Source of the DNA: Cucumis sativus
Taxonomy: Eukaryota > Streptophyta > Magnoliopsida > Cucurbitales > Cucurbitaceae
NCBI RefSeq assembly: GCF_000004075.3
Contig: NC_026657.2
Location: 30,102,408-30,166,407, forward strand
Length of the DNA stretch: 64,000 nucleotides
Direction of reading: 5' to 3'
The notes beneath the pieces are model-generated. The model was not told the DNA's origin. It worked only from the letters and a program-made list of their open reading frames with translations, and searched no databases. Positions within the stretch are counted from its first letter, which is position 1; every line of letters begins with the position of its first letter. This document shows positions 36,623 to 47,827 of this stretch, piece after piece. Both the position numbers and the translations under genes were made by a program.

Positions 36623-39586
36623 ATGGTGACACTAAATCTACCTTGTGCTTTGGCCTTCTTCTTCATATTCTTTATCCTAACCTCTGCCATAGCGCAAGAA
36701 GTTGGTAAGTCATAAGTTACAACTTAGTTCGAGACAAAAAAAAAAAAACTAGAATTTATTTGTATTAGAATAAGATCGTGTCTTCAAATATTATTTAACT
36801 TTTTTTGTTTGTTTTTTTTTTCTAATGATGGGAATTTGTAGAGAATGAAAGTGAGTTTGATTACAGAAAAGGGAGCAAGAAAGGGCCAAGTAAATGGGGA
36901 GATATTAAGAGAGAATGGGAGAAGTGCAACAATGGCAACATGCAATCTCCTATTGATTTGTCAAACAAGAGAGTCAAAGTTGTCAAACATTTAGGTCAAC
37001 TTAAAAACAAATACAAACCCTCTATTGCTATTATCAAGAATCGAGGCCATGATATCTCGGTAACATTTTCATCAATACAAGTTATGATTTTTCGATTTTG
37101 TTTTTTAGTATTACAGCATAAGGAATTTGAACTCATATCTACAAAAGAATTTCATGTTAATTACTGATATAATAAATATTAAAAACATTTTAATTTATTC
37201 ACTTTTGGAGTAGCTTGACCAACTGAGATGATGATAATCATTTTTCGAGGTAATAATCATCATTTTTCTGTGTGTGTGTATATATATATATATGCTATAG
37301 TCATTGAACACCTCATCATTCATTGTTTGCATGTGTGTAAAAGATTGAAAGTACATGAATAAACCATCATGCATTTACCTAATAATAAATGGAAGTATGA
37401 CAAAGGACTAAAAGATTAAAGAGACCCAATTTGTGTGGAGTGTTCACTTACCAACTAGGATCTTTTTATTTCATGATTTTTATAGAAATTAAATTAGGGT
37501 AGATGTTTCTCGAATTCCTAAACTAATCTCATATACACAAATTCCGAAGAAAAAACAAAAACAAAATGTGTAAGAGAACAATGGTATTTGACATTGTTGT
37601 TACAAAGAATTGAGTAGGTTTAGGAGTAACAAGGGATTGGAAATGTTACGGAAGCAAAAATTCTCAACATACTATATATAGTTTTTTCAAAAAGAAAAAT
37701 TATTTTCAGATAAGAATTTAATTAATTGAGCTTAAACCATTAAAACCACCTTTAAAAAAAAGTTTACAACCACCTTAAAATAAATACATATCAATGATCA
37801 AACAAAAATTTAGCTTTAAATAAATACATATCAATGATCAAACAAAAATTTAGCTTTAACTAACATTTATATGTTTGTCGTAACTTGTATTCAAATTATA
37901 AAAAAAAAAATACATATTTTAATATGAAATTATTATGAGGGTAAATACCAGCTCCACTGTCTTTCTACCTGTTCTTGCCTTTACAAGCCTCACACCATTT
38001 TTCAAATATATATTTATATAATAAATTAAACCTTTGCTAATATCATGTTATCTATTATAATATTACATCACAAATATGCATAAGGAATTGCCGTCGTTCC
38101 ATATTGATTGGATATTTCCTTTATTCAGGAATGGACTCGTCACCTAATTAAGAAATATTTAAACAAATTACCATAAAATTAGGCCTCAAACTAATTAATC
38201 ACATCCAAACCAATGTTAAATCGTTTAATAATTTCATTTCGCCAAAGGTAATCAATCTGAAATTTTGTGTTGTTTATTTATCTTTTTGGTGATCTGGTTT
38301 TTAGTTGACCACTTGTTGTACTTTGTCATTCATTTTTTACTTAGATCGATTGCGAAACTGTTTAAAATTATTTAGAAAATTTTAAAATTGTATCAATTAT
38401 AGACATGAAATTAGATTGAATAGGTGAAGTGGGAGGAAGATGCTGGATCAATCGAGATTAATGGCACAGACTATCTTCTTCAACAAGCTCATTGGCATTC
38501 TCCTTCTGAACATACTCTTAATGGAAGGAGGTCACTCTCTTTTTTTCTCTTCAAATTTTTTCAAACACAAATTTCTATGAAAATAGAATTTCTTTTCGTG
38601 AATGTATATGAAACAGGAGGTAAATGAAACTATTCCCACTTTCAAATTAACGTATTTTTTCATAATTAATTTAATGAATATAGGTACGATTTAGAGGTTC
38701 ATTTGGTTCATCAAAGTTCAAACCCAAATGCCAAATATCCGATAGCTGTTGTTGGCTTTTTCTACAAGATCGGTCGTCCTGACTCTTTCCTCTCCAAGGT
38801 AAACCACCTTTGTTTGACAAATCAGTTTTTGTTTTCAAAACTTGTGCTTGCTTTCTTCTATTTTTTAATACAAAACTACTTGCTTTCTTTTCATATTTAT
38901 AAATTTAATCTTCAAAAGCCACAAAAACAAAATCAAATGATTATTGAAGTGAAGGAGACAATATTTATTTTAATAGATTATAAATTTTACAGGTGGTAAG
39001 AAAACTAACAAAATGGTATTGGAATGTTTAGCTTAACAGAAAAATAAAGGCATTGAATGAAAAAAAAGAGATAAAAGCAGGAATCATAAATCCAAGATGG
39101 ATAAAAAATGGTGGAATGAAGTATTACAGATACATTGGCTCCCTCACTGTCCCTCCTTGTACTGAAGGTGTCATTTGGAACATTAAGAAGAAGGTATCAT
39201 TCTAGTTTCTTTATTTTTATTTTTATATTTTTCCAGCAATATCAACTAAAATTCAGATAATGGGGAAGGATTTCTTTTCCATATAAGTAATTCTTTTTCT
39301 TTTTTTTTTTTTATGTAATGATATTCAGATAGGAACAGTCTCACGGAAACAAGTGAAGCTCCTTAGATCGGCTGTTCATGATGTAAGTTTTTATGGAGTT
39401 ATAAACTTAATTCCATCATCTATTCTGTCTTAATTAAAACGACATGTCGGTTTTTATTGTTACTCATTTTATTTTTATCTTATCATGAAATTGTAGTCTG
39501 CAGAGAAGAATGCAAGACCAATCCAACCACATAATGGACGACATATCGATCTCTACGACCCAAACCCAACCCATACACTCAACTGA
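36623..39586 (+). pseudogene. Alpha-carbonic anhydrase B, frameshifted in exon 5
   Basis: Exons matching gene A one for one: 36623-36704, 36842-37059, 38424-38530, 38684-38798, about 39031-39193, 39329-39382, 39497-39586. Signal peptide (ALAFFFIFFILTSAIA), shuttle His (NRGHDIS), zinc ligands HWHSPSEHT and LEVHLVH, and [10 protein letters not shown] are all preserved. Exon 5 is the problem. The acceptor that aligns with gene A (AATGTTTAG, exon from 39031) starts in the right frame. However, a run of nine A at 39059-39067 is one base too long to keep the frame into ATAAAAGCAGG and the downstream exons. The other acceptor at 38991-38992 meets TAA within five codons. Only an A-rich, weak acceptor at 39069-39070 restores frame, deleting about 13 residues. 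So this is either a recent pseudogene, an assembly error in a homopolymer, or a gene relying on an odd acceptor. Exons 1-4 and 6-7 show no other damage. Intron 2 is enlarged to 1.36 kb. Confidence 0.75.
37778..37857. repeat. Direct tandem duplication, 40-bp unit x2
   Basis: Two apparently identical 40-bp units beginning AAATAAATACATATCAATGA, starting at 37778 and 37818, inside intron 2 of carbonic anhydrase B. Lack of divergence suggests a recent event. Confidence 0.92.
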
Positions 39587-42214
39587 TCAAATTTTATATA
39601 GTTCACTTTATTATTCTTTTTCTTTTACGATAGATAATTCACAATTTAATTAATTATTTTTCATTTTATGTATCATGTATTATCTCATTTTTGTCCTCAA
39701 GTTATAATAATAGTGTTGCTATTTCTTTTAGGGTTTAATAAATTTTAACAACATTGAAAATAGGGTTATCTCACCAACATTGTTACGATAACGATTAGAA
39801 CATATGGACCGAAATTACACAAATCTCAAAGTATGGATCAAAATAATATTTTATCTTTTAATTAAACCAATTTCATAAACGAGCAAATAAAATTGTTGGG
39901 ATAATTTTTTAGATTATTATTTTGAATAAAGGAGTAAAGCCCACGTTTTTATTACATTCATTGCGTTTCGAGGATATGGACCAACCAAGGCAACAATAAA
40001 ACAAATAATTCATATCTACTCATCTTTCCAAAATAAATAAACCCGTCAATACTTATTACTTAATAATAAAGATAGCTTTGTTAAGAAAAGGTTTGTGTAT
40101 GTTAATTATGTGGATCAACTGAACTAATCCAATCCAGAAACGTATTAAAAGTAAATTTGGAGTCTGCGTTAAAAAAAAAAAAACTATAAACCGAAGAACT
40201 AAAGCTTGGAGGGTGTGGGATTGAAAGAAGGAATTGGGTTGGGTTTCTTAGAATTAAGGGAAAATAATAATTTTATTAGATGATTTTTAGTAAGAGTTTT
40301 TTTTTTTTTTTTTTAACTCTATGGTCAATTCCAAATTCAGTAACTGATTTAGTATTAAATGTTTGAAATCTAAATTAATAATATAATACTAATTTGAAGT
40401 GGTGATTGATACAACTCAAAATTGATTTAAAGAATTTATCCAATTATTGAAATTCGTTTATGTCATATCCTTATTGGTAATGTAACTAAAAACAATAAGA
40501 CAGAACAAAAGAAAGATACAAGAAGAAACAAGTATACGTAGTTCAAGAAATAAGAATAAAAAAAGTTCTTTGTTTTTTTTTTTAATCAAAAGACAAAAAG
40601 AACAAAGATTAGTGGGATATTTTCTAAAGTTAATTATTATTTTGGAATAATAAAGTTTACTCGTTTATATTGATTTCATTATTTTATTTAGAAAACATTT
40701 AAGAAGAAAAAAAAAAGACTTTAGAAACCACAAAGCAAAAAAAAGGCTTTAAGTTACCTGCTTGTGTGGTTTTGAAGAGAAAAGTGAAAATTTGACAATG
40801 GCATGCAATAGGTTCAAAACTAGATCATTAGAAAAATTTGTGTGGGAAGAAAAAAGTGAATTTCCTCTCCCCAAATATATGTTGAGATTGTGAGTTTTTT
40901 CAAATAATTTAAAGTTTGTTTGGCTGGAAACTTAAATTCAATACTATGTTATGAAATTCACTCAAGAAATAGGTATTATGTTGTCTCGATTTTGTTTTTG
41001 AAAAACTATTATAAGATTATGTGATCCAAACCCTATAAATTTGAAAATTAACTCCTTTTTTCAATGAATTTAGTTTATCCTATTTCAGGTTATAAATTCA
41101 ATCATTTTCCTTAAATTAGAATACATAACGTATAATATATTTTATATGATAATACAATAATTATACAAATTGTTTAACATATAACAAGTTCATAATAATT
41201 TATTAGTAAGTATTTATTTCATTTTATTAGCATAAACTAAATTTGAACACATTAATTTAATTTAAGAGGGCAAGTTATTTTTCAAAAATTATTTATTACT
41301 ATACTGTAATTTACATATGTTGTGAACATCGAGATATCATCGTAAGAACGAATGTATGACTATCATATATAACTACAGAATGGTCATATCAATTCACAGT
41401 ATACCATGTTTGTATATATTACTATAATTTGAAACTTTATATCAAACTAATTAAGTTGAAAAATGTACATGTTGACTCTCATTTGCTTGTTCTGAACTTC
41501 GTCACCTACTGATGACAAAGTACACGTTGTCATAAAATTATTTGAGGATAGAGTCGTATGGATAATAATTAATCCCACCCGTGTTTCTGGTACATGTTGA
41601 CTCTCATTTTACTTGAGGATAGGGTCTAAATTCCCTCTGTACCCCAGTGTTAGTATTTAAAACAAAACAAAAATCCCAACTGATCACTATTAGACTAGAA
41701 AACCTTGTCATAAAATTATTCATGTTGAATATAATAATGACAATAATTTATTCTTTCTAACTTGTTTTTGATTAAATCTCTCCCTGCTTATGTAGTCGAA
41801 AGGTATATTCTTCAATCACAATATCAAAATAAAAACAAGTGGGAACCTCATTTTTTCATAAATTTTGCCTGTTTTGTTAAGATGGTGTAGGGAGAGGTTA
41901 ACAAAACATAGAAGTTTATTAGTGCAAGTAATGGCTTTCAACTAATTTAATCAAACTCACAACAAAAGGAAATAAACAATTGAATTGATATAATATATTT
42001 AAATTGAGCAAAACTTCAGTACAAGATAAAGTTTTTGGATTGATATCAGTGTGCTTTAACAAGTAATAGCTAGATTGATCGAACATCTAGTTATCAGTAC
42101 TTAGATAAGTAGAGAAATTTGATGGAATTAATATTATTTAAATTGGTAAAAAAAAAAAAGATAATTAAGTTGGGGCTTTGTTTTGTTTTGTTTTGTTTTG
42201 TTCTTGTATATCAA
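39587..42214. other. 2.6 kb spacer where exons 1-4 of unit C would be expected
   Basis: AT-rich. I searched for signal peptide, KGPxxWG, RNx[10 protein letters not shown] and LELHxVH sequences of the alpha-CA family and saw none. A short near-repeat GTACATGTTGACTCTCATTT occurs at 41465 (GTACATGTTG) and 41590. The stretch ends in a (TTTTG)n tract just before the remnant of C. Confidence 0.6.
42177..42201. repeat. (TTTTG)n microsatellite
   Basis: Five TTTTG units directly before the surviving exons of carbonic anhydrase unit C, in the place of the usual polypyrimidine tract. Confidence 0.9.
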
Positions 42215-42744
42215 ATAGAAACAGATATAAAAGATTTAGAGATTGAAGGAGATAAGAAATGTCTTGGAAAAATGGATCCTAGGATAGCAATGGCTGATGG
42301 GATCAGAAAATACTTCAGATATATTGGATCACTCACCACACCACCTTGTACTGAAGGTGTCGTTTGGACCGTCGTGGAAAAGGTTCAAAATTTCCTCTTA
42401 ATTTAATAATTTATCATTATGTGTCCTTAATTTTAATCACTTTCTGATTTTAATCTCTTATTAATATTGTTACTATTCATTAATTTAAAGGTGCAAACTG
42501 TCTCACCTGACCAAGTCAAGCTTCTTAAACATGCTGTGGTAGAAGTAAGTTTATTTTAACCATGATATGATCAAAAAAGAAAAATAGGTGAAATAGTATT
42601 GTGTAATATTGTATTATAAGTCAATTTGGTAATGATATTGAAATTGAATGGCAGGAGAAGAATGCGAGACGATTGCAAAAGGTTAATGGAAGAGTCGTCT
42701 TCTACTTTGACCCATTCTCACGGAGAAGCGTAGCAGCCGAGTAG
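42215..42744 (+). pseudogene. Alpha-carbonic anhydrase C, 3' remnant of three exons
   Basis: Matches the last three exons of unit D: 42215-42382 ([20 protein letters not shown], then [20 protein letters not shown]), 42491-42544 (VQTVSPDQVKLLKHAVVE) and 42655-42744 (ending FDPFSRRSVAAE, stop TAG). These exons are open, and their internal splice sites (AG|GTTCAA, AAAG|GTG, GAA|GTAAGT, GCAG|GAG) are intact. Zinc-ligand exons, signal peptide and start codon are absent upstream. The acceptor before the first surviving exon reads CAA-ATAG where D has CAG-ATAG, so the normal AG is lost. Without His94/96/119 equivalents it cannot bind catalytic zinc. It is closest to D, not to A or B, so a C/D duplication followed by 5' loss is likely. 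Confidence 0.88.
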
Positions 42745-45544
42745 ACAATGTCCTTCTGGCCAATAATAAACTCCCATGTATTATCTTAAATTTATATGTT
42801 TTAAGAATAAAAGGGTCAAAGCTGTAGTGGTGTGCTTGTTTTCTCTAATGTTTCTAAAATTTATCAACAATGAACCCTAGTAGTGTGACTGTCTTCCCAA
42901 AAAATAAAAATGTCTCTGTGTACCTTTTCATATATTGTTTGTTTAATAATATGAATTCCATATCTAGTATTTTACAGTTGTTTTGATGCTTTGGTGATCT
43001 GATGTTTTGATTTATTGAGTTGAAGATTAATGAAGTTTTTAGACTGTAATTTACTGCTCTTGTTACTTTTTGGATGGCTGATAATTAATCTTCCAAATTG
43101 AAGTGCTATGTCTTTGTCAGCTTTTTTTTTTTTTCTTCTAATTAATTATCAAATTCCCTTGCTATATCTCTCAATCTTCTGCATTCTTCTTCCATGGCCG
43201 CCCTGCTTAAGATCTCTCCCTCACTCATCGGCAACGGCTGCTAGATTAACGTGTGATATGGGAATTAACTAATTTGCCCCATTTTAACTTAATCAACACT
43301 TAATAATACAAAGGTTGATTGCAACACTAATTAATAAACCTTAGGGGGTTAATTGATCAGATGAAAACTCATAGTTTAGGGGTTCAACATATTATGCTAA
43401 CATTTAAATAATTTTGGTGTAAGAATAACCATATGATTTTGGAATAGTAATTATTAATTAAACAAGTTTCTATTTTGTTTTTTCTTTCCAAAAACAAAAA
43501 ATGGAAATAGTTAAAATATATTATTGCTTCTAATTTTTAAAAATGAAAATAGCAATGAAAAGAGTCTAAATCAGTCATATTATTCTTCAACATTTCGTTT
43601 ATTTGGGAAAGTACCCAACTTCAAAACAACTCAAATCAAAGCTTTTGTTCTTTTACGTACGTATACAAATGTTTTTCATTTTTCCTCCATTTGTCTAATT
43701 CTTACTACAATTTTGTCAGTAACCAAACACACCCCAAAGAACAATAACTATGAATCAACTAAATACAAAGAAGAAAAAGAAGAAAAAGAAGTTGGGAGAG
43801 AAATATCAACTTCTATCAAAGAAATCTTCTTGCTTGTACAACAATAACTAGACTAATAAAAACTAAATTTGAGCACTACAAATTTAGTATATACTTATTT
43901 TCTTTCTTTTCTCCGTTCGAGGGCATCCTAAAAAAGAATTTGTATTAAATATAAATTTAACAACTTAACCATCTATTAAAAACGTACCTACCTTGTTAGA
44001 ATATTTGACTTTTAAAGTATAAAGAGGAGAAAATTAATTAACTACATTGAAAAACAAAGGTTAAATGAGATATGATTTTGTTTTTCTTTCCATCACTCTA
44101 ACTTTTTCAAAAAGTAGATAATAAGAAAGAAGAAGGAAAAGTAAAATAGAAAGAAAAAAAATGATTAACCATTCGACGATTAATTATTAAACGTTTTTTT
44201 AAAAGAATATTAAACGTTTTTTTTAAAGAATATTAATCACTATACGAAAGTTAATAGAGGTTGGAGTTGGTCTACCTGCCCCTCTCTTTTATGAATTTAC
44301 CATTCTTTTTCCTTTTCCTTTTACTTTTCTTTTCTTTTCTTACCTTTTTTTAAGTCTAGATTAGGCAGCTGCTTGCTTAAATCCTATTCTTTAAAACATG
44401 TAATTATTCAATATTTTATTTTATAAGAAAAAATAAGTTTGTTGATATAAATTTAAAACAATTTATTTGACAAATTTAACTACACTTTTTAGCCTGATAG
44501 TGTATGTCTTAAATCAATGTGACATGTTCAAGGTTAACTATGTGAATAGATGTTTAAATTGGTGTGTGAATGAGTCTTCTTTAAAGTGGTAGCTAGAGGA
44601 ATCAAAGAGTTGTCAAAACTATTGAGATTCAATCTTTTTTTGTTTACTTCAATGATAATATATATAATTAAAAGTAGTAATTACTTGACTTTTTTTTATA
44701 TAAAAGAATTAAGAGAAGGTCTTTCACATTCTACCATATTTTGAATGTTCTCAAATTCATGTATGGTACGATCATGAAATTTCAATACTTGAGTTACAAG
44801 CTTTTATTAAATTTAATTATTTAAGTAATATTAATTTATGTAAATAAAATAATTAAAGATAAAAACTTTTATATTCTAGCATCTTAAATTACTCTTTGTT
44901 AAAACTTTTATATTTAGTTGCCTTACTAAATTTGAAGATTTCATTTTTTACAATGTTAAAAATCATGTTTTTAATAAGGTATACTAATTAAGCATGGTTT
45001 AAATATTGAAAAATAAACACCAAAATGATCCAAATTTTAAAACCTCAATCGCCAAGATTAAAATCGAACTTAAAAGAAATTATTTTAAGTTATAAAGTTA
45101 TTACTTGAAATTATTTTCAAATATAACCAAAATTCATAGTTTATTATTGATAAACACCGACAATAATAGTTCATCATTATCTATCCATAATAGATATAAA
45201 GGACAATAAACTTTGCTAAATATATTTTGATACATTATTATAGTATATTTTAGAAAATAACTCAACTTAAACTCCATGAGATAAAAATGCAATGCTGTGA
45301 ACTTTAGGACAAAATAATATGTTTTCCATGAAAGTATAACCAGTTATAGATTCACTCACATACACGTGTTATTCCACAAAGGAATATAAGAGTTTTCACA
45401 CTTGAATTTTCACATCCATATCAAAGTAGTATAAAAAGGGTGCATCGGATGCATGATTTAGTCCAACCAAAAACCTCAAAAATCTTTAAAACCCTTCTCT
45501 CTCTCTCTCTCCTAATCTTCATTTTATTCCCCCAAATTAAACAA
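42745..45544. other. 2.8 kb AT-rich spacer upstream of carbonic anhydrase D
   Basis: 3' flank of C, then A/T-rich sequence. It includes a 27-28-bp imperfect tandem repeat around 44187-44234 (TATTAAACGTTTTTTTAAA type). The D promoter occupies the last 120 bp. The open frame 43524-43847 is Lys/Glu/Asn-rich with no motif. Confidence 0.6.
45430..45437 (+). promoter_or_regulatory. TATA box of carbonic anhydrase D
   Basis: TATAAAAA, 115 bp upstream of the chosen ATG. Its position places transcription start near 45460, which excludes the in-frame ATG at 45440 as a translation start. A CT-rich leader (45497-45513) follows. Confidence 0.8.
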
Positions 45545-47827
45545 ATGGAAAACCTAACAAAACAGACCCATATTTGCATGAAAACAATATGTTGTTTTGT
45601 TTTGATATCATTATTATTGTTATCAATAAGAGTGAAGGGTAATAGTGAAGAGTTCAGTTACGATCCATGCAGTGAGAAAGGGCCTAAGTTTTGGGGAGAA
45701 TTGAATATAGAATGGGCAAAGTGTGGTAATGGAAGCATTCAATCTCCTATTGCTTTATCAAAGTGGACTGCAGATTTGACGAGAGGGTTGGGTGATCTTA
45801 GAAGGAACTATAGACCTGCTAATGCAATTCTCCGGAATGATGGCCACGAAATTATTGTGAGTATATATATTCTTTTCCTTACATATTATGTGGGTTTTGT
45901 GTATTTCTTTTTCATTCTCTTTAATCAGTTTAGAAGCAAAATTGTATTTTCTTCTTTTACTTTTAACAGCATGTAATTTCTTGATCTCAATTTTTAATTA
46001 GGGAAGAAAGGATAAGGAATATGAAATTTATTAATTATGTATGTTGAGAGACATTCTTTTTCTTTATGATTATTATAATATGTAATAACTCGTTTCAAAA
46101 ACCTAACAAATGGATAACTTTTTCCCTTCTTCATCAAAAGAAAAAAAAAAGAAAGAAGAAGAAGACTACTTTTTTCCTTCTAAAAAAAACTTTAAGAAAA
46201 CAAAAGGAGAGAGAGAGACTCGTTGAAAATTGGACGTACGATGATGAATCAACTGAAAAATGAGCATGTTTATGTTTGCAAGATTCCTAGATTTAACTGA
46301 TTGACGTTGATTGGGTAGCGATCATGTTCTAATATTTGTGTATTTTGTTGCATAACTTATAATATTATCTCCTCTTTTCTTTTTACCTTAAGTTTATGTT
46401 ACATTTAATTTGTTGAAATTAAAAATAATATGAGTGCAGGTAGATTGGACAGGAAATAATGCTGGTTCAATAAAAATCAACAATGTTTATTTCCAACTTC
46501 AAAATTACCATTGGCACCATCCTTCCGAGCATACCCAAGATGGCAAAACGTCTCTCTCTCTCTCTCTCTTTCTTCCTTTGCAATATAATCAATTCAAACT
46601 CATAAATTTTCAGGAACTATCGTTCTTTTTCTGTAAAGAATTAGCAATTCCATATCCTGCACATGTTCTATAATTCATTACATGCTTATAAGAAACATTG
46701 ATAAGAACACATGGACTAGTAAATTAAAGTTGAAACTTTTTCTCTTGATTGTTCTAGTGTTATTAAATTTGAGGAGAATTAATTAAATTGAGATGTTAAT
46801 TATAATTAGGTACCCTTTGGAGCTTCATATGGTCCACTTCAACAACGTAACTCAGAAAACTGCTGTTGTTGGTGTTTTATTTGAGTACGGTCCACGGGAT
46901 CCATTCATCTATATGGTAAAAAAAATTTACTTTTACTATTATCAATCAATTTATTCTTTTGAAAAACAACTCGAGATGGATTGGTAGATGCACCCCAACA
47001 ACCTCCTAGGTAGACACCCTTATCATCTCCACTTCAAAATATATTCAATAAGATCAAGGAAAGTACAAGATGATTTCTCGAGACAAAAAAGACTAGAAAT
47101 AGGCTCGAGATGGAAGTTCATAGTTGTGCAACCTTCTCTTTTATTGTTTTAACAAAATTGTACTACACCCTTAAAATCATAATTAAATTACCTTTTCTTA
47201 TTTAATTTTTTTATAAAAAAATTATTAATATTGATTTAAAATGTGGTTGGATTTCAGATAGAAAGGGATATAAAATATATAAACATTGATGGAGGTGAGG
47301 AATTTCTTGGAAAAGTGGATCCTAGAGTAGCAAGGCTTGATGGAAGAAAATATTTCAGATATATTGGATCACTCACCACTCCTCCTTGTACCGAAGGTGT
47401 CATTTGGACTGTCATGGAAACGGTAATATATTCATAGTTTTTCCTTAATGTAATTTCCATAATCTGTCCATCTTTAATCTACTTTTCTAATTTTAATCTC
47501 CTAACCCATTATTGTTATAGGTACAAACTGTCGCACCATATCAAGTCAAGCTTCTTCAACAAGCTCTCGTAGAAGTAAGTTTAAAAACCTAAGTAAAGAA
47601 GTATAATAACAAAAGTAGCGTATATAAATTTTATTTAAAATAGGGTGTAGGATCTTAGTTTAATTTTGATGTCATGTAAATGAATTATTGTTTGGGTAAT
47701 TAATTAAGTTGACATGCATTTGAATGTGCATATGCAGGAGAAGAATGCGAGGCCATTGCAAAAGATTAATGGAAGAGACGTTTTTTACTTTGACCCATTC
47801 TCATGGCAAAGTGTAGCAGCCGAGTAG
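45545..47827 (+). CDS. Alpha-carbonic anhydrase D (apparently functional, lacks first intron)
   Basis: Six exons: 45545-45856, 46440-46549, 46810-46915, 47258-47422, 47521-47574, 47738-47827 (837 nt, 278 residues). The N-terminus has a signal peptide ([17 protein letters not shown]), so a secretory-pathway enzyme is expected. Zinc ligands are His128, His130 ([10 protein letters not shown]) and His147 (LELHMVH), with shuttle His in RNDGHEII and [13 protein letters not shown] around the Thr gatekeeper. The exon coding the signal peptide and the one coding the KGPKFWG region are fused, whereas A and B have a GT-AG intron there. The second exon ends with a weak donor AAAAC|GTCTCTCT embedded in a CT repeat; I accept it because phase and homology on both sides agree. 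The C-terminus [12 protein letters not shown] is shared with C and differs from A and B, so the array has two subgroups (A/B and C/D). Confidence 0.9.
46550..46570. repeat. (CT)n microsatellite at splice donor
   Basis: A CT tract beginning at the intron's second base; the donor GT is the start of GTCTCTCTCTCT. Confidence 0.9.

Noticed and set aside
45440-45544. An upstream in-frame ATG that would extend carbonic anhydrase D by 35 residues
   Set aside because: It lies only 3 bp after the TATA box (45430-45437), upstream of the expected transcription start, and would bury the signal peptide.
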